From: Bacilliculturomica massiliensis
GTDB taxonomy: Bacteria > Bacillota > Clostridia > Peptostreptococcales > Anaerovoracaceae
NCBI RefSeq assembly: GCF_900605495.1
Contig: NZ_LR027601.1
Span: forward strand, 124,001 to 188,000
Length of the DNA stretch: 64,000 nt
Direction: 5' to 3'
This document shows positions 25,443 through 33,055 of the stretch, piece after piece. The position numbers were made by a program, and so were the translations under genes. Position 1 is the first letter of the stretch. Each line of letters begins with the position of its first letter. A model generated the notes under the pieces. It saw nothing but the letters and a program-made list of their open reading frames with translations. It was not told the DNA's origin and searched no databases.

Positions 25443-26967
25443 GTCTGCTACAAACAACAATAAAATATGCGGCCGGCTATGCATTGAAATGACAGGCCGT
25501 CTGGCTTCTCCCCTGTCTGTTGGATCGGGAGAACAGGAACATACGGACGCGGATGTGATCGTTAACGCTCAGGGAACGCCATACATACCGGGAAGCACCC
25601 TGGCAGGGGCGCTGCGGGAATATGCAAATGCGGTAAAGGGAGACGCCGAGACAAACCGGCTGTTTGGAGCCTCTGAGAGCGCCGTGCCCGGAAGCGGGGA
25701 CGACAGACAGAGCAGGATCTTTATTTATGACGCGGCAATCGAGCAGGCGGAAACCGGCGTTCGTGACGGAGTGAAGCTGAATGAACGAAAGACGGCCAGC
25801 CATATGGGAAAATATGAGCTGCAGTTTGTAGAACAGGATGCAGCCGTAACCTTTCGGATAGAGATTCTTCAGAGAGCAGAGCGCTTGGAAGGAACAGAGA
25901 AGATCAAGGCAATATGGGAACAAGATGAACAGTGGATCAAGTTATGGGTGCGGGGATTTAACGAGGGAGAACTGAGGCTGGGGGCGAAAAGCCGCAGGGG
26001 ATACGGAAAAATCCAAATAGAGCGTGTTCGGGTGAAAAAATTCGATATGACGGATAAAGACGCCTATATGAAGTGGCTGGATTGGGGCTGGGATCAGGGA
26101 GATACATTTGAGACTTTAGAATGGGAGGAGGAGCAAAAGGAAGATTCGTATGCAAACGATGTTGGCCGGATCGAGTCTTGCCTGGAGATCCCTCTCCAGA
26201 TCGCAGGAACACTGCTGGTGCGTACCTACAACACTGCCTTTGCCAGAACGGCGGACATTCCTGATTATGGGCAGATGACGGTGGGTGGAAAAGGAGAAAA
26301 AGCGACCATACCGGGCAGCAGCTGGGCGGGCGCCTTCCGAAGCCATATTGCGAAATTGGTGAAAGAAATTGGAGAGCTGGAAAACTGGGAAGAGGCGCAG
26401 CAGACACTGGAGCCGGTGTTTGGGACATGGATCGAGGCCCAAAAGCCGGATACAAAGAAGCCTGGCACAGGGAAAAACGCTCCGGAGCTATGTGCATCGC
26501 GGGTAGTATTTGAAGAAACTGTGATTGAGGGCGGACATGCACTGCCGACGGCCAGAATTGCGGTGGACCGGTTTACCGGCGGCACGGTGCAGGGGGCCTT
26601 ATACGAGGAGACGCTCTGGACAGGCGGGACGATTCGGCTTCGGGTACGCTGGAAAAAGGACAGCGGAGAGCCGACGGACCAGGCGGTATGCGGCATGCTT
26701 CTCTGGGCAATTAAGGACTTGCAGTCAGGACTTCTGACGGTGGGCGGGGAAACCGCAGTGGGCCGGGGAATCTGCCGGCCGCAAGAAGGGGACGCCGGCA
26801 TTCTACTGGATGGAGAACCGCTGGAGGAAGCGCGGCAGGAAGCGTGTATGCAGGCTGCGGCTTCATGGGTACAGACGGAAAAGAAGCGGAAAGAGAAGGC
26901 GCGGATTGAGCAGGATCAGAAAGAGAAGGAGCAGAATAGGAGGGGACAAAAGGATGAAACCATATGA
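25435..26967 (+). CDS. double Cas7 (Cas7-2x), type III-D2/III-Dv
   Basis: The 510-residue protein holds two Csm3-like RAMP domains. The first (about 12-205) has SPLSVGSGEQEHTDADVIV, with Asp 38 and Asp 40 where Csm3 carries its target-RNA cleaving Asp, GTPYIPGSTLAGALRE, and LRLGAKSRRGYGKIQ. The second (about 250-470) has a matching DIPDYGQMTVGGKG loop, ATIPGSSWAGAFRSH, RIAVDRFTGGT and LLTVGGETAVGRG. A basic/acidic coiled tail follows. It overlaps the fusion gene by 8 bp and csx19 by 14 bp. It would supply two neighbouring backbone units, and by the Asp pattern probably the cutting sites. Confidence 0.85.
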   Translation: MSESATNNNKICGRLCIEMTGRLASPLSVGSGEQEHTDADVIVNAQGTPYIPGSTLAGALREYANAVKGDAETNRLFGASESAVPGSGDDRQSRIFIYDAAIEQAETGVRDGVKLNERKTASHMGKYELQFVEQDAAVTFRIEILQRAERLEGTEKIKAIWEQDEQWIKLWVRGFNEGELRLGAKSRRGYGKIQIERVRVKKFDMTDKDAYMKWLDWGWDQGDTFETLEWEEEQKEDSYANDVGRIESCLEIPLQIAGTLLVRTYNTAFARTADIPDYGQMTVGGKGEKATIPGSSWAGAFRSHIAKLVKEIGELENWEEAQQTLEPVFGTWIEAQKPDTKKPGTGKNAPELCASRVVFEETVIEGGHALPTARIAVDRFTGGTVQGALYEETLWTGGTIRLRVRWKKDSGEPTDQAVCGMLLWAIKDLQSGLLTVGGETAVGRGICRPQEGDAGILLDGEPLEEARQEACMQAAASWVQTEKKRKEKARIEQDQKEKEQNRRGQKDETI

Positions 26968-27556
26968 ACCGATCGGAACCATATCCGAGGAGGTAGCGAT
27001 AGCGAGGATCGATAAATGGTTTCCGCAGCAGGCGAATCTGTATGCTGTTTTGGACTTTGCAGTCTGCTTTGGAATCTATGACAATGGCAGCTTTCTCGTG
27101 GGTCTGGAAGGAGAAAAGGCGCCGACGCCGTTAGAATGGAAGTTTTTGCGGGAGCTCCGTATTTTCGATGAGGAAAAGGAATTATTTCTGGTTCCGTCAG
27201 ACTGTGGCTGGACGGGAAGAATACGAAGAGATACAGAGAGCTGCAAAATGGGAAATCAAACAGGGGAATATATCATTGATGAGCGGCAAAAGCTCTGGGG
27301 AAGGGTCGGAAAGGAACAGAAAGAAGGATTCGCGGGATGGACGCTTCTGGTATCCGAACGCGGAACAAGGATATGGATACCGGTAGAGCTTAGCGGCCAG
27401 GAAGAAGCCGCGATTCATGTGCGCAGGTATATGCGTGTACCCGATGTGAAAAAAGGAGAAGCGCTGGTATTTCAAAATGATATACGCATGGCAGCGTTTT
27501 GCCCCTGGGAAGGAGACTGTGAAGATGGCGAAAAAGAAGAAAGCAACGTTCAGTAA
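26954..27556 (+). CDS. csx19: CRISPR-associated protein Csx19 (TIGR03984-like)
   Basis: The 200-residue protein begins MKPYEPIGT behind AGGAGGGG and lies inside the operon between the double Cas7 and the large Cas7, the position of csx19 in III-D systems. Family-like features are a central strand run LYAVLDFAVCFGIYDNGSF, WKFLRELRIFDEEKELFLV, and WTLLVSERGTRIWIPV followed by RYMRVPDVKKGEALVFQNDIR. In III-Dv complexes Csx19 is a structural subunit without nuclease motifs. Recognition rests on both position and pattern. It overlaps both neighbours (14 and 32 bp), which implies tight translational coupling. Confidence 0.78.
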   Translation: MKPYEPIGTISEEVAIARIDKWFPQQANLYAVLDFAVCFGIYDNGSFLVGLEGEKAPTPLEWKFLRELRIFDEEKELFLVPSDCGWTGRIRRDTESCKMGNQTGEYIIDERQKLWGRVGKEQKEGFAGWTLLVSERGTRIWIPVELSGQEEAAIHVRRYMRVPDVKKGEALVFQNDIRMAAFCPWEGDCEDGEKEESNVQ

Positions 27557-29633
27557 GGATCCTGATAAACGATTTGTCAATCCGTACAATTTTATCCCGC
27601 TGATGGGGAAATGTGAACGTGTGATTCCTGAGATAGAGCCTGATGATAACTATACGGGATATTTTGACTGCAGCATAAAGCTTCTGACCCCGTTGTTTAT
27701 CCCGAATACTTCCTCCTCCTCAAGGCTGTTGACAGCAGAAGAAAAGAAGCAAATTGCGGGCGGGAAGGGCTATGATTTTTTCTCCTATGACGACTGGTCC
27801 AGTGAGAACGGACAAGATAACCAATTGCCGTTGCAAAAAGATTCTGACACTTCTGATTGCAAGCTGCCGCCGCCTGTGGAACCTGTGATCCCGGGCAGCG
27901 AGCTTCGTGGCGTGGTGCGCAGCGTGTATGAAGCGGCGTTCAAGGGGTGCATGTCTTCCGTGTCGCTGGACCGGCCGCTCTCGCGAAGGACCAATGAAGC
28001 AAAGCGTCCCGGCATTTTGAAAGAGGAAGATGGGAAATGGGTCATCCACCCGTGCCAGAAAGCCATGCTAAATGTACATACTGATGATGACCGTATGGGC
28101 AAGCTTGTTCCAGTGGAAATATATAACCAGTGGAAAGAGGGGCAGGAGATATGGATCAAGCTGAATGGAGAATATAAAAAGGAAATAAAGGGAAAAAATG
28201 TATTTATCGGGAAGCTGATAGGGGATTATAGAATCATTGAAAACAGCTACTTGGCGAACTGCAATGAGAAGATGCAGTCCCTGAGAGAAGACCTGAAGAA
28301 ACAGAAGTATGTACAGGGCTGGCTTCACAAAGGAGAGACGTTTTCCAGAAAACATCATGAATCTGTCTTTTACAGCTGCGATTCTTCTGGGCAAGGTATT
28401 CTGACAGCTTGTCAGTCGGATATCGATCGTCTGAAAGAAATACTGGCGGAGTACCGTGACCCAAAGAAAAATCGGGCAGACAGTTTCAATAACGCGGGTT
28501 GGTATTTCGGCTATGAGGTATCTTCCGACGGAACCCCTGTTTATTTTAGCGAAATAAAAGACAGTCATGGCGATAGTCATGTCTATCTGTCGCCGGCCTG
28601 TATTGGCCGTGAAGCTTATGCAAAGACCATCGGGGAGCTGCTGAAAAACAATGGTGGATACGAACCCTGTACAGGTGAAGAATTGTGTCCCGCATGCCAG
28701 ATCTTCGGGATGGTCGGAACGCCTGGAAAGAACGGGGCCTACGCCTGCGGATCGAAGATCAGAGTGACGGATGCAAGGCTGATCCGCCCGGTGGAAGACA
28801 GCAAGGAATTGTTTGAAAAGCCCATCATCCTGCCTGAGCTGGGAGAGCCAAAGCCCGGAGCGGTGGAGTTTTATACAAAGCCGCCCTATGATGGTGACGC
28901 AGCGAAGCCCCAGAAGGGGGAGGGGTTTTGGACCTATGATTATATGCACGAATTTCAGAACGGTAAGGTCACGAAACAGCTTTTGAGCAAGAAGCAACCG
29001 CAGCTGCGCGGGAGGAAGTATTACTGGCACGGCGAAGTGAATTTGGGAAAATACAAAGAAACGCATGCGAATAAAGTGAGCGCTATGAAGCAGAGAATAC
29101 GTCCGATGAAAGCCGGAGAGCCGAATGACGAGCCGCGCTTTCACTTCCGTCTTTATTTTGAACAGCTGAGCAAACAGCAGCTGACGGAGCTGAAATGGGC
29201 CCTTGATTTCGGAAACGCAGCCTGCGCTCATAAAATAGGCCGGGCGAAGCCTCTGGGCTTTGGCAGCGTCCGGATCGCAGTCGACTCGCTGCACCTGCGT
29301 GAAATTGATCCTGAAACCGGAAGCTGGGCCATAAAAAGTCCTGGCCTGGAGGAGTTTTTCACAGATTCGCTTAAAGAGAACGAGGCCATGGAAATTGTAC
29401 AAAAAATGGCCAATTGGGAGAAGAAGCCGCGGAATGTCAGGTATCCATCCGTGGAAGACAGAACCGTGGGGAATGGAAACAGGCAAAATGCCACCGCTTC
29501 CCATCAGTGGTTTACGAAAAATAAGGGGACAGTTTCAAGCCCTAATTTTTTCAAGGTGCTTCCTGAGGCGAAAGACGACGCTGAGGAAGATCTGAGACCA
29601 GAGACAGCTTTGTATACGTTGATTATAGAATAG
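27525..29633 (+). CDS. large Cas7 RAMP with insertion (TIGR03986-like), type III-D2/III-Dv
   Basis: The 702-residue protein starts at ATG 27525 behind AAGGAGA. The N-terminal RAMP half has TPLFIPNTSSSSRLL, VIPGSELRGVVRSVYEAAF and SLDRPLSRR. A long insertion of about 250 residues follows. The C-terminal half contains EELCPACQIFGMVG, with a cysteine pair, IRPMKAGEPNDEPRFHF, and the RAMP glycine loop KIGRAKPLGFGSVRI. The family typically closes the backbone at the crRNA 3' side. It is the last gene of the operon and overlaps csx19 by 32 bp. No effector gene with a CARF or SAVED domain follows. Confidence 0.85.
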   Translation: MAKKKKATFSKDPDKRFVNPYNFIPLMGKCERVIPEIEPDDNYTGYFDCSIKLLTPLFIPNTSSSSRLLTAEEKKQIAGGKGYDFFSYDDWSSENGQDNQLPLQKDSDTSDCKLPPPVEPVIPGSELRGVVRSVYEAAFKGCMSSVSLDRPLSRRTNEAKRPGILKEEDGKWVIHPCQKAMLNVHTDDDRMGKLVPVEIYNQWKEGQEIWIKLNGEYKKEIKGKNVFIGKLIGDYRIIENSYLANCNEKMQSLREDLKKQKYVQGWLHKGETFSRKHHESVFYSCDSSGQGILTACQSDIDRLKEILAEYRDPKKNRADSFNNAGWYFGYEVSSDGTPVYFSEIKDSHGDSHVYLSPACIGREAYAKTIGELLKNNGGYEPCTGEELCPACQIFGMVGTPGKNGAYACGSKIRVTDARLIRPVEDSKELFEKPIILPELGEPKPGAVEFYTKPPYDGDAAKPQKGEGFWTYDYMHEFQNGKVTKQLLSKKQPQLRGRKYYWHGEVNLGKYKETHANKVSAMKQRIRPMKAGEPNDEPRFHFRLYFEQLSKQQLTELKWALDFGNAACAHKIGRAKPLGFGSVRIAVDSLHLREIDPETGSWAIKSPGLEEFFTDSLKENEAMEIVQKMANWEKKPRNVRYPSVEDRTVGNGNRQNATASHQWFTKNKGTVSSPNFFKVLPEAKDDAEEDLRPETALYTLIIE

Positions 29634-29728
29634 TGAAAGCATGGCTCAAATCGTCTTCCGGCTGCAGTTGCAGGTAAGAATTTTCGGCCTGTGTGCTTAT
29701 TTCAATCATACCTAATTTTACAACAACA

Positions 29729-29776
29729 CAAAAAGAAACGGCTGAACCCAAAGCGGATATCAGTCGTTCCTTTTTG
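29729..29776 (-). terminator. rho-independent terminator after spoIIID
   Basis: On the minus strand GGAACGACTGA pairs with TCAGCCGTTTC and is followed by TTTTTG. It separates spoIIID from the convergent cas operon. Confidence 0.75.
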
Positions 29777-29809
29777 TATCGCGGTGTTCGTCTTGATGAG
29801 CGGGCGGAC

Positions 29810-30076
29810 TTATTCCGCAGCTTCCTCATGTGTACCTTTATATTTCATCTGGGTGGCAAGGCCGCCGCGAATGTGGCGCTCTGCTTTGTTGCTGTCTAAA
29901 ACGGTTTTGACTTCGTGGGCCAGGGCCGGGTTGATCTCCAGCAGACGTTCGGTCACGTCTTTGTGTACGGTGGATTTGCTGACCCGGAATTTTTTCGCCG
30001 CCCCGCGGACCGTCGAATTTGTCTCTATGATGTACCTTGCAAGTTCCAGAACACGCTCTTCTATGTAATCTTTCAT
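29810..30076 (-). CDS. spoIIID: sporulation transcriptional regulator SpoIIID
   Basis: SpoIIID is a small mother-cell DNA-binding protein that activates or represses many sigma-E genes. The 88-residue protein matches the family from start (MKDYIEERVLELARYIIETNSTVRGAAKKF) through the HTH (VSKSTVHKDVTERL) to the basic C-terminal part (HIRGGLATQMKY). It shows that the organism forms endospores. It is transcribed alone, convergent with the cas operon. Confidence 0.97.
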   Translation of the reverse strand: MKDYIEERVLELARYIIETNSTVRGAAKKFRVSKSTVHKDVTERLLEINPALAHEVKTVLDSNKAERHIRGGLATQMKYKGTHEEAAE

Positions 30077-30287
30077 ATTTCCTTAACACCCCTTTATTTC
30101 TTGGTTTGTTGCGCAAAGTCTGCCTGCATTTTCCTTTTCCCGTTATCACATTTATATGTAGATGGTGTGAAAAGTATTACGCATAAGTTTTCCATAGGGG
30201 GAGAGGCGCAGAAAGGAGAAGAGTTGGGGGGAGCGGGGCCCGAAAGGGCTCCTGACCAGAGGGCCTGCGGGGCCGAACGGGCAAAAT
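30077..30287. other. intergenic region upstream of spoIIID
   Basis: AT-rich DNA directly upstream of spoIIID should hold its promoter, but I cannot assign sigma-E boxes with confidence. The part from 30190 to 30287 is GC-rich and featureless. Confidence 0.35.
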
Positions 30288-30330
30288 AAAAAGTCTCCGC
30301 GCTGCAGAAGCAGAACGCGGAGACTTTTTA
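30288..30330 (-). terminator. rho-independent terminator, downstream of the racemase gene
   Basis: AAAAAGTCTCCGCG pairs with CGCGGAGACTTTTT. The symmetric A/T flanks let it work on either strand. The racemase gene transcribed from the right is the likely user. Confidence 0.75.
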
Positions 30331-30434
30331 TGATATAGGAAAACAGACTGTTGATATTTCCTGTGTTTCCCAAAAGTTCACCTTGTGAAAGTGAGCCCGC
30401 AGGGCCAATATGTTTCCGACAGAAACTGTTTTAT
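30331..30434 (+). repeat. intergenic repeat family, copy c
   Basis: Full-length copy (~104 bp): GGAAAACAGACTGTTGATATTTCC hairpin-like start (its arms GGAAA/TTTCC), AAAAGTTCACCTTGTGAAAG, GAGCCCGCAGGGC, then GAAACTGTTTTAT. It begins right after a terminator hairpin, as copies b, d and e do. Confidence 0.75.
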
Positions 30435-30452
30435 CTCAGAAGCCCGGTACGC

Positions 30453-31178
30453 TTAATAGAGGTTCAGATCCGCCAGGGCGATGGCCATGTGACCCATCAT
30501 GGAGTTGAAGTCGAAGACGGGGAGTTTTACGGCTTCTCTGATCTTTGCGGCATAGGGGGGCAGATCCGTGCATTCCAGCACGATGGCGCCGATCTCGGGA
30601 TGGTCGGCTACGCCTTTCTTTGCCACTCCGATGATCTCTTCGGTCACTGCATCCATATCGAATTTTTCATCCGGCTTGTCGAAGATCTTGCTCCACTCCT
30701 TTGCATCTTCGAGACCCATCACCTCCACGTTCATGTCGTCGGTGATGCCGCAGGCGTGAAAATGTTCTTTTGTGAGAGAACCTTTGTTGGCGGTGATGAC
30801 GCCGACGGTCTTGTTCTTCCCGATCAGATTCTGGGCGAAGGGCACCTGCAGGAGCGCGGAAGTGAATACGGGCACGTCCAGCGCTTCCGCCAGCTCCTTC
30901 TGGAATATGGCGTTGAAGCCGCAGCTGGTGGTGATGGCCTGAATGCCTTCTTCCTCCACTAATTGCTTCGAAATGCGGATCATATTGGCGAGCAGTTCCT
31001 TGCTGGGATGGGTGATCACCGTTTCCACATTGGCGCCTTCCACGTAGATCAATCTCACGGGAAAGGGATACGATTCTCTGTTGGTGCTGTTTCCGGGCAT
31101 GGTCTCAAGCTGCAGCAGGCCTTCGGGAACGTGTCCTTCTTCCCATCTCAATACCGCGATCTTTGGATTTCTGTCCAT
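30453..31178 (-). CDS. aspartate/glutamate/hydantoin racemase family protein
   Basis: Members racemise Asp, Glu or hydantoins with two cysteines as acid/base. The 241-residue protein has one cysteine in TTSCGFNAIF (about residue 84) and the other in VLECTDLPPYA near the C terminus, so both catalytic positions are kept. Usual length for the family. It is monocistronic, with GGAGGAAC before the ATG. Which substrate it uses cannot be told; Asp/Glu racemase and hydantoin or maleate isomerase relatives are all possible. Confidence 0.8.
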   Translation of the reverse strand: MDRNPKIAVLRWEEGHVPEGLLQLETMPGNSTNRESYPFPVRLIYVEGANVETVITHPSKELLANMIRISKQLVEEEGIQAITTSCGFNAIFQKELAEALDVPVFTSALLQVPFAQNLIGKNKTVGVITANKGSLTKEHFHACGITDDMNVEVMGLEDAKEWSKIFDKPDEKFDMDAVTEEIIGVAKKGVADHPEIGAIVLECTDLPPYAAKIREAVKLPVFDFNSMMGHMAIALADLNLY

Positions 31179-31457
31179 TTTGTTCCTCCGTTAAAATACA
31201 GTTAGTTGGATGATCCGGAAAAGAATTGCCGGTCCCGGGCTGTAGGGGCCGATCCTTTCCGAAATAATTCTCTTGATATTACTTAGTATATCTGCCCATT
31301 TTCAAAAGTCAATCGTTGACGGATGACGGATTTTCGCCTGTTTTAGAGACAGATTTCTGTCATTGACTTTCCGGATATGGAATGATAGGCTTTAGGAAGA
31401 TAAAGAAAATCGGAGATCGCAGAAGATATAACGGGAAGCGTTTGCGGAGGGAGCGGC

Positions 31458-32855
31458 GTGGAGCAGGTACAGCAGGACAGATTGGATGCGGAAGCAAGGA
31501 AATCACTATACAGGCGGGTCATCTTTTTAGCATGGCCCGCTATTTTTGAGAATATTATGCTCTCCATGGTGGAGTACATCGACACAGCTATGGTGGGCAG
31601 CCTGGGGGCCTATGCCACAGCGTCTGTGGCGATCAACAATCCCGTCATGTGGATGATGAATGCGTCGATGTCGGCCATTGCAGTGGGCGGTACCGTTCTG
31701 GTGGCCCATCACATCGGGGCGCAGGAGGGGGATGAGGCCAGGCGGGTGAGCCAGCAGGCGTTTGTGATGGTTGCAGGCTTTGCGGCCGTGCTGTCCGTGC
31801 TTGTGTTCGCCCTCGGCGGCAGGCTGCCGGTATGGATGGGCGGAGAACCGGAGATCCAGGGGTACGCCACTTCCTACATACGTATTCTGTCACTGTGTTT
31901 TCTGCCGCATTTCACGGGTATCGTGCTGTCCGGCATCATGAGGGGAGCGGGCGATACGAGAACGCCCATGTACATCAATCTGATGACGAACCTCATCAAC
32001 ATCGTCGGAAACTTTCTGCTGATCTTTCCGGAACGGGATATGGTCCTGTTCGGCCAGAAGATCCACATGTGGGGCGCAGGTATGGGCGTGGCGGGCGCGG
32101 CGGCCGCGTCGGCGGTGGCTATGGGGGCCGGAGGCGCCACCATTTTTCTGCTGCTGGTTTTCCGCAGGAGCAGGGTCCAGCTGCAGTTTGCCGGTCTGAA
32201 GGTGGATCGGAGCATAATGAGCCGGATGCTTTCCGTGGGGGTTCCCGCCGCCCTGGAGCGGCTGGCCACCACGGTGGGACAGCTGTTTTTCATTCGCACG
32301 GTGGCCAGTCTGGGAACCGTAACACTGGCGGCCCATCAACTGGCAGTTACGTCGGAATCCATCTCTTACATGCCGGGCTTCGGATTTCAGGTAGCGGCCA
32401 CCACTTTGGTGGGACAGGCGCTGGGGGCAAGGGATCCCAAAGACGCCAGACGCTGCGGCAACGTGGCTTTTTACATGTGCACGGCCTGTATGCTCTGCAT
32501 GTCTCTGTGCCTGTACCTCTTCTCCGAACAGCTGATCAGTCTGTTTTCCCAAGTGCCGGAGGTGATCGAGCAGGGAAGCCAGGCGCTGCGGATCGTGGCT
32601 GTGGGCGAGACCTTTTTCGGGGCGGCGCTGGTCCTTACAGGCGCCCTGAGAGGCGCCGGAGACACGAAGGTGCCGTTTTACGTCTGCCTGCTGACCATGT
32701 GGGGGATCCGGCTGCCTGTGGCGTTTCTGTTCGTAAAGGTGCTGGATCTGGGACTTGCCGGCGCCTGGTACGCCATGGTCCTGGATCTGATGGTCAGAGG
32801 GGTCCTCATGTATCTGCGCTTCCGAAGCGACAAGTGGGAGCGGATACAGGTATGA
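31458..32855 (+). CDS. MATE family multidrug/cation antiporter
   Basis: The 465-residue integral membrane protein has the two-fold repeated 12-helix MATE architecture: FLAWPAIFENIMLSMVEYIDTAMVGSLG at helix 1-2, SGIMRGAGDTRTPMYI ending the first half, GVPAALERLATTVGQLFFIRTVASLG starting the second, and LTGALRGAGDTKVPFYV near the end. MATE proteins export cationic compounds using Na+ or H+ gradients. The start is GTG 31458 after GGAGGGAG. It is monocistronic, with a strong bidirectional hairpin behind it. Confidence 0.93.
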   Translation: MEQVQQDRLDAEARKSLYRRVIFLAWPAIFENIMLSMVEYIDTAMVGSLGAYATASVAINNPVMWMMNASMSAIAVGGTVLVAHHIGAQEGDEARRVSQQAFVMVAGFAAVLSVLVFALGGRLPVWMGGEPEIQGYATSYIRILSLCFLPHFTGIVLSGIMRGAGDTRTPMYINLMTNLINIVGNFLLIFPERDMVLFGQKIHMWGAGMGVAGAAAASAVAMGAGGATIFLLLVFRRSRVQLQFAGLKVDRSIMSRMLSVGVPAALERLATTVGQLFFIRTVASLGTVTLAAHQLAVTSESISYMPGFGFQVAATTLVGQALGARDPKDARRCGNVAFYMCTACMLCMSLCLYLFSEQLISLFSQVPEVIEQGSQALRIVAVGETFFGAALVLTGALRGAGDTKVPFYVCLLTMWGIRLPVAFLFVKVLDLGLAGAWYAMVLDLMVRGVLMYLRFRSDKWERIQV

Positions 32856-32883
32856 CAAGTCCGCCTGCTTCTCAAAAATAAAA

Positions 32884-32930
32884 GCTGGCCGGCGTCCCGG
32901 GAAAACAACCCGGACGCCGGCCATTTCTTT
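32884..32930 (+). terminator. bidirectional terminator between the MATE gene and the anti-sigma gene
   Basis: GGCCGGCGTCCGGG-type stem (GGCCGGCGTCCCGGG with CCCGGACGCCGGCC) is followed by ATTTCTTT. It lies 30 bp after the MATE stop and is shared with the convergent operon. Confidence 0.7.
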
Positions 32931-33055
32931 ATCTGCAGGCAATATGGATGGCCTGACAGAGCCGGATCTGAATTCTGGCAGGGCCGAAACGGCGCCGACG
33001 CCGGGTGCGATCACAGGCCGACGCCTGATGCGATCACCGGCTGACGTCCGTCCGG

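Noticed and set aside
28068-29504. 478-codon antisense open frame opposite the large Cas7 gene
   Set aside because: It is a shadow of a real gene with RAMP motifs; no start signal and no domain in the antisense product.
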